Below are positions 1-5,397 of a stretch of 5,397 nucleotides of DNA, one piece after another. Source of the stretch: Nocardioides sp. (GTDB lineage Bacteria; Actinomycetota; Actinomycetes; Propionibacteriales; Nocardioidaceae); contig JAJPEO010000127.1 in the NCBI GenBank assembly GCA_021166815.1, positions 1 to 5,397 of the forward strand. Direction: 5' to 3'. Positions within the stretch are counted from its first letter, which is position 1. The number at the start of each line of letters is the position of its first letter. The position numbers and the translations under genes are program-made. The notes beneath the pieces were generated by a model. The model was not told the origin of the DNA, did not search any database, and worked only from the letters and a program-made list of their open reading frames with translations.

Positions 1-81
1 GGCGCGGGGGGCCCCTGGGGGAGGGCCCGGTCGGTGCTGAGGTAGCGCGGTGGCGGCGCCACCCTGGCCCAGGCGCGCGCG
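1..81 (+). other. Upstream continuation of the phosphatase reading frame, interrupted by TAG (possible Nudix-domain remnant)
   Basis: The frame of the downstream phosphatase runs back to base 1 and is broken only by TAG at 43-45. Just before the stop it reads ARSVLR, and just after it RGGGATLAQARAV. If the stop were a Tyr codon, this would read like the linker of MutT1-type proteins, where the Nudix domain ends in a 'PLxEARxxLxY' segment followed by a short helix and then the phosphatase RHG motif. The sequence PLGE is also readable in frame 3 at 12-23, so a one-base shift in the G-rich stretch is another possibility. Only 81 bases are visible. A true separate phosphatase gene with unrelated upstream DNA remains possible. 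Confidence 0.35.
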
Positions 82-543
82 GTGCGCGGGGAGCGGTGGC
101 CGGGGGTGGTCGTGCGCCACGGCGAGGCGGTCAGGCGCAAGGCGTGGTCGGGCGAGGAGCGGCTCCGGCCGCTGACGGACGAGGGTGAGGCGCAGGCGCG
201 CCGTCTTGTGGCACTGCTTGACGCCTTCGGGGTGACCGGCGTGCACACCTCCTCCAGCACCCGCTGCCTCGACACCGTGCGGCCGTACGCCACGTCGAGC
301 GGTTGCCCGCTGACGGCGTACGACGTGCTGAGCGAGGAGGACGCGACGACCGACGGTGTCGTCGACCTGCTCGACACCCTCGTCGACGCGCGCGAGCCCG
401 TGGTGGTGTGCACGCACCGCCCGGTGCTGCCGACCGTGCTCGACGCCCTGGGGGCGCCGGACGTGGAGCTCCGGCCCGCCGACCTCCTGGTCGTGCACCA
501 CCGCAAGGGGCGCGTGGTCGCGGCGGAGGGCTACCGGCCCTGA
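82..543 (+). CDS. Histidine phosphatase (SixA/MutT1 C-terminal-like) domain protein
   Basis: This is a 153-residue protein of the histidine phosphatase superfamily, which removes phosphate through a phospho-histidine intermediate. The catalytic RHG triplet is at residues 12-14, a second Arg in SSSTRCLDT at 61, a likely general acid in SEED around 85-86, and the second catalytic His in VCTHRP at 112. The RLRPLTDEGEAQARRL segment (27-42) is typical of SixA and of the C-terminal half of actinobacterial MutT1 (Nudix plus phosphatase, acting on oxidised nucleotides or dinucleoside polyphosphates). GTG at 82 is the first usual start after the in-frame TAG at 43-45, and the only Shine-Dalgarno candidate is a weak AGG at 71-73. 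RHG therefore lies only 11 residues from the start, which is short but adequate for the first beta strand. It may be a stand-alone phosphatase, or the surviving half of a broken two-domain protein. Substrate cannot be told from the sequence. Confidence 0.75.
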   Translation: MRGERWPGVVVRHGEAVRRKAWSGEERLRPLTDEGEAQARRLVALLDAFGVTGVHTSSSTRCLDTVRPYATSSGCPLTAYDVLSEEDATTDGVVDLLDTLVDAREPVVVCTHRPVLPTVLDALGAPDVELRPADLLVVHHRKGRVVAAEGYRP

Positions 544-550
544 GGCTGAG

Positions 551-576
551 CGGGAGCGCGTTCCGGAGCGCTCCCG
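551..576 (+). terminator. Hairpin after the phosphatase gene, possible terminator without U-tract
   Basis: A perfect 9-bp inverted repeat (CGGGAGCGC at 551-559, GCGCTCCCG at 568-576) with an 8-base loop begins 7 bases after the TGA at 541-543. It is very GC-rich and not followed by a T-run. Actinobacteria often use such U-poor hairpins as terminators. It would separate the phosphatase transcript from the pst promoter region. It could instead be only an mRNA 3'-end stabiliser. Confidence 0.5.
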
Positions 577-659
577 GCGCGCGGCGTCAAGGCGACCCGG
601 GCTTGTTCATGTGACCGTCGTCTCATCTCCGGCTGGGGGCAACCAAGGTGATGGGGTGA

Positions 660-681
660 GTTCACTCCGCGTTCACCTACG
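660..681 (+). promoter_or_regulatory. PHO box (PhoP-binding direct repeats) upstream of pstS
   Basis: Two adjacent 11-base units are visible: GTTCACTCCGC at 660-670 and GTTCACCTACG at 671-681. The second fits the Streptomyces PHO-box unit G(G/T)TCAYYYR(G/C)G completely; the first keeps the invariant GTTCAC core and departs in its last bases. Their position, about 75 bases before the pstS start, is where PhoP activates pst operons under phosphate starvation. A degenerate third copy of the core (GTTCTCCTGTG, 693-703) sits exactly three repeat lengths from the first unit. Binding is inferred from the motif and gene context. Confidence 0.82.
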
Positions 682-708
682 CCGCGGTAGCCGTTCTCCT
701 GTGGTGCC

Positions 709-714
709 TAGCGT
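709..714 (+). promoter_or_regulatory. Candidate -10 element of the pstS promoter
   Basis: TAGCGT matches the TANNNT pattern of actinobacterial housekeeping -10 elements and lies downstream of the PHO-like repeats. It predicts a transcript start near 720 and a leader of about 35 bases. No convincing -35 hexamer is present, as expected for an activator-dependent promoter. The motif is weak, so other placements are possible. Confidence 0.3.
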
Positions 715-742
715 CACCGACGTCAGCAGTTCACAGAGCCTC

Positions 743-747
743 AGGAG
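743..747 (+). promoter_or_regulatory. Ribosome binding site of pstS (fixes the GTG start)
   Basis: AGGAG lies 8 bases before GTG at 756. This spacing decides the start: it gives a protein beginning with the positively charged segment MKRTSFRR and then a complete lipoprotein signal, whereas later starts would cut into the signal peptide. Confidence 0.8.
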
Positions 748-755
748 CTATCGAA

Positions 756-1706
756 GTGAAGCGCACTTCTTTCCGCCGGGTGGTCGTCCCCGGCGTTGCC
801 GCACTGGTCCTCACCCTCGCCGCGTGCGGCGGCGGTGACAACTCCGCCGATGGCGAGGGTGTGGCCGGCAAGGTTGCCGTCGACGGTTCCTCGACCGTCT
901 ACCCCATGTCCGACACCGCCGCTGAGATGCTCAAGGAGGAGAACGACTCGATCGAGACCTCCGTCGGGTTCTCCGGCACCGGTGGTGGCTTCGAGAAGTT
1001 CTGCGCCGGGCAGACCGACATCTCCGACGCGTCCCGTCCGATCAAGGACGAGGAGGCCGCGGTGTGCGCCGACGCCGGAATCGACTACACCGAGCTGCTC
1101 GTCGCCACCGACGCCCTCACCGTCGTGACGCACCCCGACCTCGCGGTCGACTGCCTCACCACCGACCAGCTCGTCACGCTGTTCGAGCCCGGCTCGAAGG
1201 TCACGAACTGGAAGGACCTCGACGCGTCCTTCCCCGACCAGGAGATCGCGGGCTTCATCCCCGGCACCGACTCCGGCACCTACGACTACATGGCCGCCGA
1301 CGTCGTCGAGCACGACTCCGAGGCGCTGCGTGACGACTTCGAGGTCTCCGAGGACGACAACATCCTGGTCCAGGGCGTCGCGGGCACCGAGGGCTCGGTG
1401 GGCTTCTTCGGCTACACCTACTACGAGGAGAACGCCGACAAGGTGAAGGCCCTCTCGATCGACGACGGCAACGGCTGCGTCGCCCCGTCCGCCGAGACCG
1501 CCCAGGCCGGGGAGTACACCCCGCTGGCCCGCCCGCTGTTCATCTACGTGAACAACGCGAAGTACAACGACAACGCGGCCGTCGCCGAGTACGTCGACTT
1601 CTACATCGAGAACCTCGAGACGATCGCCGAGACCGCGGCCTACATCCCGCTCAACGACGAGGACTACTCCGCGACCCAGGATGCCCTCGCCGGCATCAAG
1701 GGCTGA
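756..1706 (+). CDS. pstS: Phosphate ABC transporter, phosphate-binding lipoprotein PstS
   Basis: This 316-residue protein captures phosphate outside the cell and delivers it to the PstCA channel. Residues 1-23 form a lipoprotein signal: basic MKRTSFRR, hydrophobic core VVVPGVAALVLTL, then lipobox LAAC with lipidated Cys24. The linker GGGDNSADGEG follows. Phosphate-contact motifs of the family are visible: DGSSTVYP (43-50), SGTGGG (73-78), ISDASRPI (89-96) and GTDSGTYDY (170-178). Cys83, Cys104, Cys133 and Cys241 could form disulfides in the exported protein. The sequence is of the shorter 'GSSTVYP' PstS type, not the 'SGSSAQ' type of Streptomyces, and is strongly acidic. Length is normal for the family. 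It is first in the operon, directly behind the PHO box, with the best Shine-Dalgarno of the window, which fits the usual need for excess binding protein over channel. Confidence 0.96.
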   Translation: MKRTSFRRVVVPGVAALVLTLAACGGGDNSADGEGVAGKVAVDGSSTVYPMSDTAAEMLKEENDSIETSVGFSGTGGGFEKFCAGQTDISDASRPIKDEEAAVCADAGIDYTELLVATDALTVVTHPDLAVDCLTTDQLVTLFEPGSKVTNWKDLDASFPDQEIAGFIPGTDSGTYDYMAADVVEHDSEALRDDFEVSEDDNILVQGVAGTEGSVGFFGYTYYEENADKVKALSIDDGNGCVAPSAETAQAGEYTPLARPLFIYVNNAKYNDNAAVAEYVDFYIENLETIAETAAYIPLNDEDYSATQDALAGIKG

Positions 1707-1726
1707 TCGGAGCCCAGGACACTCTC

Positions 1727-2680
1727 ATGGCACCCAGCGCCACCGTGGCAGGCCCGCCCCCGTCGGGGGCGGGTCTGCCCGCGTCCCCGCCTGACCTCAG
1801 CCCGCGCCCCCGGCCGGGCGAGACGCTGATCAAGCTCTCGCTCGCGCTGTCCGCGGGCCTGTCGGTCCTCATCACGTTCGGCATCATCGCGGCCGTCCTC
1901 GGCCCGGCCCTGTCGTTCTTCGACCAGGTGCCGATCGGTGACTTCTTCTCGCTGCACGACCAGGGTGGTCGCGGTGTCCGGGCGGCGGTGATCCCGCTGC
2001 TGATCGGCACCTTCCTGACCACCGTCATCGCGCTGGCACTGGCTGTCCCGCTGGGCCTGGGCGCGGCGATGTACCTCTCCGAGTACGCCTCGCCGCGGGC
2101 GCGCAAGTGGCTCAAGCCCACCGTGGAGCTGCTGGCCGGCGTGCCGTCGGTCGTGTACGGCTTCTTCGCGCTCTTCTTCATCACCCCGGTGGTGCTGCAG
2201 GGCTGGCTGGGCCTGGAGGTCAACTTCACCAACTCGTGGGCCGCGGGCCTCGTGCTCGGCGTGATGATCATCCCCACGATCGCCTCGCGCTCCGAGGACG
2301 CGCTCTCCGCGGTGCCGCAGGCGCTGCGGCAGGGCTCGTTGGCCATGGGGGCCAACCGGATGCAGACGACGCTGCGCGTCGTGCTGCCCGCGGCCCTCTC
2401 CGGTGTCGCGGCCGCCATCGTGCTCGGGCTCTCCCGCGCGGTCGGCGAGACGATGATCGTGACGATGGCCGGCGGCGCGGTGAAGAACAACTCGCTCGAC
2501 CCGAGCGAGCCCCACATGACGATGACGGCCTTCATCGCGATCACGGCCCAGGGCGAGAACCCGGTCGGGTCGGCCGACTACAACATGCTGTTCGCGGTCG
2601 GCCTGTTGCTGTTCGTCGTCACCTTCGTCATCAACGCGATCTCGATCGCAATCGTCCGACGGTTCAGGCAGGCGTACTGA
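1727..2680 (+). CDS. pstC: Phosphate ABC transporter permease PstC
   Basis: This 317-residue inner-membrane protein is one of the two channel subunits of the Pst transporter. About six membrane segments can be seen, near residues 36-60, 87-116, 137-158, 171-186, 218-236 and 288-311. The cytoplasmic coupling loop that docks on PstB (EAA-type) is SRSEDALSAVPQALRQGSLAMGANRMQTTLRVVLPAAL, roughly 187-224, followed by the conserved GLSRAVGETM. LLAGVPSVVYG (135-145) is the usual PstC/PstA family signature. Residues 1-32 are a Pro/Gly-rich, apparently disordered tail that the family does not need. ATG at 1727 has AGGA at 1716-1719, 7 bases upstream, and lies 20 bases after the pstS stop. The DNA for codons 7-18 forms a strong hairpin, listed separately. 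Confidence 0.95.
   Translation: MAPSATVAGPPPSGAGLPASPPDLSPRPRPGETLIKLSLALSAGLSVLITFGIIAAVLGPALSFFDQVPIGDFFSLHDQGGRGVRAAVIPLLIGTFLTTVIALALAVPLGLGAAMYLSEYASPRARKWLKPTVELLAGVPSVVYGFFALFFITPVVLQGWLGLEVNFTNSWAAGLVLGVMIIPTIASRSEDALSAVPQALRQGSLAMGANRMQTTLRVVLPAALSGVAAAIVLGLSRAVGETMIVTMAGGAVKNNSLDPSEPHMTMTAFIAITAQGENPVGSADYNMLFAVGLLLFVVTFVINAISIAIVRRFRQAY
1747..1779 (+). other. Strong hairpin inside the 5' coding region of pstC
   Basis: Bases 1747-1761 pair with 1765-1779 over 15 base pairs, all Watson-Crick apart from one G-U (1752 with 1774), leaving a three-base loop GTC. The stem is almost pure G/C. It begins 20 bases after the first base of the pstC ATG and encodes the low-complexity tail AGPPPSGAGLP. 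It has no following T-run. A role in setting the ratio of PstS to PstC, by shielding the pstS 3' end from decay or slowing pstC translation, is inference. Confidence 0.6.
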
Positions 2681-3585
2681 TGAGTCTCGCAACCCGTACG
2701 GCCTCCGACGCCGTCACCGCATCGCTCACCGGCAAGAGCAAGGACCGCGACGTACGGTCCATGGTCTTCCTCGGCGCCCTGTGGTTCTCGCTGTTCTTCG
2801 GTGTCGTGGTGCTGCTGGCGCTGATCATCGACACCGCGATCGCCGGCGCTCCGCGCTTCGACCTGCAGCTGTTCACCGAGTACGAGTCCCGCATCAACCG
2901 TGACGGGACCGGCTTCCGTGCCGGCATCCTCGGCTCGGTCTGGCTGATGGCGACCACGGCCCTGATGGCGATCCCGCTCGGCATCGGCGCGGCGGTCTAC
3001 CTCGAGGAGTTCGCGGACAAGAAGTCCCGCGTGGCGCGGATCATCGAGATCAACCTGCAGAACCTCGCCGCCGTGCCGTCGATCATCTACGGCATGCTCG
3101 CCGTCGCGATCATGGGCCTGCTGGGCTACGTCTACAAGGGGATCGTGCTGGGCGGGGCGTTCGCGCTGGCCCTGCTGATCCTGCCGGTGGTCATCATCAC
3201 CACCCGCGAGGCGATCCGCGCGGTGCCCTCCGACATCCGGCACGGCTCGCTCGCGCTGGGCGCGACCGTCTGGCAGACCACGTGGCGCAACACCCTGCCG
3301 AGCGCGGTCCCGGGCATCGCCACAGGCACCATCCTCGGCCTCTCGCGCGCCATCGGGGAGGCGGCCCCGCTGCTGATCCTCGGCCTGGCCACCGTCCGCG
3401 ACGACCCCACGGGGATCGAGAGCAAGGTGACCGCGCTGCCCATCCAGATCTACAACCTCAGCGCCATGTCACAGCTGGAGTACCAGGTGGCCGCATCGGC
3501 AGCCATCATCGTCCTGCTGGTGCTGATCCTGGGCATGAACGCCCTGGCCATCTTCATCCGCAACAAGTTCCAAAGGTCCTGGTGA
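2680..3585 (+). CDS. pstA: Phosphate ABC transporter permease PstA
   Basis: This 301-residue protein is the second channel subunit, partner of PstC. Hydrophobic segments lie near residues 28-54, 84-107, 129-150, 155-174, 207-236 and 271-294. The family signature [14 protein letters not shown] is at 128-141. The coupling loop is [39 protein letters not shown] (174-212), followed by [16 protein letters not shown] at 2680 shares its A with the pstC stop (TGATG), so translation is probably coupled to pstC; AGG triplets at 2666-2668 and 2670-2672 can serve as a modest Shine-Dalgarno. The open frame extends further upstream to 2107, but that part is an Arg/Ala-rich shadow of pstC. Length is normal for PstA. 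Confidence 0.95.
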   Translation: MSLATRTASDAVTASLTGKSKDRDVRSMVFLGALWFSLFFGVVVLLALIIDTAIAGAPRFDLQLFTEYESRINRDGTGFRAGILGSVWLMATTALMAIPLGIGAAVYLEEFADKKSRVARIIEINLQNLAAVPSIIYGMLAVAIMGLLGYVYKGIVLGGAFALALLILPVVIITTREAIRAVPSDIRHGSLALGATVWQTTWRNTLPSAVPGIATGTILGLSRAIGEAAPLLILGLATVRDDPTGIESKVTALPIQIYNLSAMSQLEYQVAASAAIIVLLVLILGMNALAIFIRNKFQRSW

Positions 3586-3590
3586 CACCC

Positions 3591-4487
3591 ATGAGCAAGA
3601 TGCCCGCCGAGGCCACCGCCAACGGCACCCACACCCCCCACAGCGAGGCCCCCATGACCACGTTCGTCTCCCAGGCCGGCCACGAGCCGCTGCCGAAGCT
3701 CCCGCCCGACCCGGTCATGGAGACCAAGGCCCTCAACGTCTTCTACGGCGACTTCCACGCCGTTCACGACGTCGACCTGGCCTTCGGCCGCAACGAGATC
3801 ACCGCGCTCATCGGCCCGTCCGGGTGCGGCAAGTCGACGGTCCTGCGCTGCCTCAACCGCATGAACGACCTGGTGCCCGGCGCCCGCGTCGAGGGTGAGG
3901 TGACGTACCACGGCCAGAACATCTACGCCAAGGACGTCGACCCGATCGCGGTCCGCACCCACATCGGCATGGTGTTCCAGAAGCCCAACCCGTTCCCGAA
4001 GTCGATCTACGACAACATCGCCTACGGCCCCCGCGTCACGGGCATGAAGGTCGACAGCATGGACGACCTGGTCGAGGAGGCGCTGCGCGGCGCCGCCCTG
4101 TGGGATGAGGTCAAGGACAAGCTCAAGCAGTCGGCCATCGGCCTCTCGGGCGGTCAGCAGCAGCGCCTGTGCATCGCTCGTACGATCGCGACCAAGCCCG
4201 ACGTGATCCTCATGGACGAGCCGTGCTCGGCGCTGGACCCGATCGCCACCGCCCGCATCGAGGACCTGATGCTGGAGCTCAAGGACGACTACACCATCGT
4301 GATCGTCACCCACAACATGCAGCAGGCCGCGCGCGTCTCGGACCGTACGGCGTTCTTCACCGCCAAGCCCGACAAGACCACGGGCAACCGCACCGGCCAG
4401 CTGGTGGAGTACGACCTCACCAACACCATCTTCTCCAACCCCTCCGACCAGCGCACCGAGGACTACATCTCGGGCCGCTTCGGCTGA
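3591..4487 (+). CDS. pstB: Phosphate ABC transporter ATP-binding protein PstB
   Basis: This is the ATPase that powers phosphate import; two copies bind the PstC-PstA channel on the cytoplasmic side. With the ATG at 3591 it has 298 residues. Walker [10 protein letters not shown] is at 75-83, the Q-loop Gln at 130 (VFQKPNPFP), the signature LSGGQQQRL at 185-193, Walker B VILMDEP at 205-211, the D-loop SALD at 213-216 and the H-loop His at 241. The C-terminus [12 protein letters not shown] is typical of PstB. The stretch [17 protein letters not shown] (259-275) looks longer than the corresponding part of Escherichia coli PstB, as I recall in several actinobacterial homologues. The start is uncertain: 3591 lies 5 bases after the pstA stop with GGTGA close upstream; ATG 3654 (277 residues) has GAGG 5 bases upstream; ATG 3717 (256 residues) matches the usual family length but lacks a Shine-Dalgarno. 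Confidence 0.95.
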   Translation: MSKMPAEATANGTHTPHSEAPMTTFVSQAGHEPLPKLPPDPVMETKALNVFYGDFHAVHDVDLAFGRNEITALIGPSGCGKSTVLRCLNRMNDLVPGARVEGEVTYHGQNIYAKDVDPIAVRTHIGMVFQKPNPFPKSIYDNIAYGPRVTGMKVDSMDDLVEEALRGAALWDEVKDKLKQSAIGLSGGQQQRLCIARTIATKPDVILMDEPCSALDPIATARIEDLMLELKDDYTIVIVTHNMQQAARVSDRTAFFTAKPDKTTGNRTGQLVEYDLTNTIFSNPSDQRTEDYISGRFG

Positions 4488-4517
4488 GTCCTGCTGGGCT
4501 CCTCCGGCCCCGACATC

Positions 4518-4559
4518 CGTCATGCGAAGGCGCACCCATGGGTGCTCCTTCGCATGACG
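4518..4559 (+). terminator. Strong hairpin terminator of the pst operon
   Basis: A perfect 13-bp stem (4518-4530 with 4547-4559) is extended, after one C-T mismatch, by five more pairs (4532-4536 with 4541-4545) around a CATG loop, giving 18 pairs in all. It begins 31 bases after the pstB stop and is followed by CATTTCT, a short T-rich stretch. This is the strongest terminator-like structure in the window and marks the end of the operon. The lack of an A-rich flank on the left argues against bidirectional use. Confidence 0.85.
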
Positions 4560-4683
4560 CATTTCTGGCGGGGAGAGTCGTCGCCGGCCGGCAACCGTCC
4601 ACCGGCACGGTGGGGGGGCGTCCTCCACAGGCCGACGTCGCCGGGAGGGCGTGACGACCCCGTGAGCCGCCACGCTGGCCAAC

Positions 4684-5397
4684 ATGGGGACACCGACGCA
4701 CAGACCCGTACGGCCCGCCTCGATCCGGCACGCCCGACGGCGCCGGGTCGAGCGGCTCGCGGCGACGCAGGAGGGGGTGGTCTCGCGCCGGCAGGTCTAC
4801 GCGGCCGGGCTCACCCGGGCCGAGGTGCGGGCCAACGTCCGGGCGGCGCGCTGGCAGGCCGTGGGACGCCACGTGGTCGTCGTGACGACCGGTCCGCTGA
4901 CCGACGAGATGCGGTGGTGGGCGGCCGTCCTCTCCGGCGGCCCGCGAGCCCAGCTGGACGGCGCCTCGTCACTGGTCGCGGCGGGGCTGAAGGGGTTCGA
5001 CGTCGCCCGGCACCGGGTGTCGGTGCCTCGCGGGGCGCCGGTGTTCCGCGATGCGTTGGTCGACGTACGCCAGACCCGGCACTGGTCGTCCGCCGACCTC
5101 GCTCCCGGACTGCTGCCACGCACGCGCAGCGACGTGGCTGCCGTGCGGGGCGCGCTGTGGGCGGTGAGCCACCGGCAGGGCGCCCTGCTGGTGACCATGG
5201 CGGTGCAGCAGGGGCTGGTGACCCCCGAGGCCGTCGGGGTCGCGCTGCTGAGGATCAAGAAGGCGCCGCGCCTGGCGCAGCTGCGGGAGGTGGTCTCCGA
5301 CCTCCTCGGTGGCGCCCGGAGCCTGGCCGAGCTGGACTTCGCACGTCTGTGCCGTGAGCGGGGGCTCCCCGAGCCCGATCGCCAGGTGGTGCGCAAG
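4684..5397 (+). CDS. AbiEi-like winged-helix / DUF559-type hypothetical protein, 3' end outside the window
   Basis: An open frame of 238 codons runs without a stop to the window edge, so the gene is partial. Residues about 22-67 (VERLAATQEGVVSRRQVYAAGLTRAEVRANVRAARWQAVGRHVVVV) resemble the winged-helix domain at the N-terminus of AbiEi-type antitoxins and of many actinobacterial hypothetical proteins. The middle part (about 75-200) includes QLDGASSLVAAGLKG and RTRSDVAAVRGALWAV, also usual there. The last visible residues, SLAELDFARLCRERGLPEPDRQVVRK (213-238), look like the start of a DUF559 domain, a relative of Vsr-type endonucleases, whose catalytic core would lie beyond the window. An in-frame TGA at 4663-4665 leaves ATG 4684 as the first normal start, but there is no clear Shine-Dalgarno before it. 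No toxin partner is visible. The role is unknown; DNA binding is inferred. Confidence 0.75.
   Translation, partial: MGTPTHRPVRPASIRHARRRRVERLAATQEGVVSRRQVYAAGLTRAEVRANVRAARWQAVGRHVVVVTTGPLTDEMRWWAAVLSGGPRAQLDGASSLVAAGLKGFDVARHRVSVPRGAPVFRDALVDVRQTRHWSSADLAPGLLPRTRSDVAAVRGALWAVSHRQGALLVTMAVQQGLVTPEAVGVALLRIKKAPRLAQLREVVSDLLGGARSLAELDFARLCRERGLPEPDRQVVRK

Noticed and set aside
303..838. Overlapping + strand frames at 303-614 and 356-838
   Set aside because: They are out-of-frame readings of the phosphatase gene running into the promoter region, with Arg/Pro-rich translations and no start signals.
2338..2356. A 7-bp hairpin GTTGGCC...GGCCAAC inside pstC
   Set aside because: It encodes the conserved SLAMGAN part of the coupling loop, so protein constraint explains it, and the stem is short.
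2107..2679. Upstream extension of the pstA frame back to 2107
   Set aside because: The extension is an Arg/Ala/Gly-rich shadow of pstC. Membrane-protein sequence typical of PstA begins only after ATG 2680.
3282..3590. Upstream extension of the pstB frame back to 3282
   Set aside because: The translation is a His/Arg/Pro-rich shadow of pstA with no family resemblance.
4520..4558. The same peptide (CEGAPMGAPSHD) readable on both strands over the terminator
   Set aside because: It is a direct result of the near-perfect palindrome, not evidence for coding.
4599..4613. Small hairpin CCACCG-GCA-CGGTGG between the terminator and the last gene
   Set aside because: Six base pairs in a G/C-rich spacer are expected by chance, and no gene boundary or T-run goes with it.
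741..4685. Long minus-strand open frames at 741-1313, 1664-2692, 2578-3243 and 3450-4685
   Set aside because: They lie opposite the pst genes, and their translations are rich in Arg, Asp, Gly and His in the pattern produced by the complement of GC-rich codons. They show no domain motif and would run over known genes.
4542..5357. A 271-codon + strand frame over the pstB terminator and the last gene
   Set aside because: It starts inside the terminator hairpin and translates into Arg/Gly/Ala-rich low-complexity sequence, while frame 1 from 4684 gives a coherent domain protein.
4797..5396. Minus-strand frames at 4797-5396, 4811-5119 and 4969-5172
   Set aside because: They are antisense to the AbiEi-like gene, rich in Arg, Ser, Thr and Pro, and lack recognisable motifs.

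Overview
The window is a high-GC, actinobacterial chromosomal segment. Base composition, codon use and protein style fit Nocardioidaceae or related Propionibacteriales; this is an inference, as there is no rRNA or other marker. Its core is a complete high-affinity phosphate uptake operon, pstS-pstC-pstA-pstB (756-4487), all on the + strand. It is flanked by the end of a histidine-phosphatase gene upstream and the start of an unrelated hypothetical gene downstream.

Layout. 1-543: a histidine phosphatase domain resembling the C-terminal half of MutT1-type Nudix/phosphatase proteins. Its reading frame continues upstream to the window edge but is cut by an in-frame TAG at 43-45. 544-755: a 212-base regulatory gap. 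It holds a hairpin just after the phosphatase stop, a tandem 11-bp direct repeat matching the actinobacterial PHO (PhoP-binding) box, a possible -10 element and a good Shine-Dalgarno for pstS. 756-1706 pstS, 1727-2680 pstC, 2680-3585 pstA and 3591-4487 pstB are packed with gaps of 20, -1 and 5 bases, so they are almost certainly one transcript. 4488-4683: a gap dominated by a very strong hairpin terminator. 4684-5397: the first 238 codons of a gene with an AbiEi-like winged-helix N-terminus and what looks like the start of a DUF559 nuclease-like domain, open at the window end.

How it works together. PstS is a lipid-anchored phosphate-binding protein on the outer face of the membrane. PstC and PstA form the membrane channel and PstB supplies the ATPase. 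The PHO box predicts induction under phosphate starvation by the PhoR-PhoP system. No phoU lies between pstB and the terminator. In Streptomyces coelicolor the pst operon lies near ppk and mutT-like genes, so the upstream phosphatase fits a conserved phosphate/polyphosphate neighbourhood.

Most of the window is a well-known system; I do not see a wholly new one. The least expected signals are a 15-bp, 3-base-loop hairpin buried in the first codons of pstC, the stop codon interrupting the MutT1-like frame, and the helically phased PHO-like repeats. No gene-free stretch exceeds 300 bases. No tRNA, rRNA, CRISPR array, insertion sequence or attachment site was seen.
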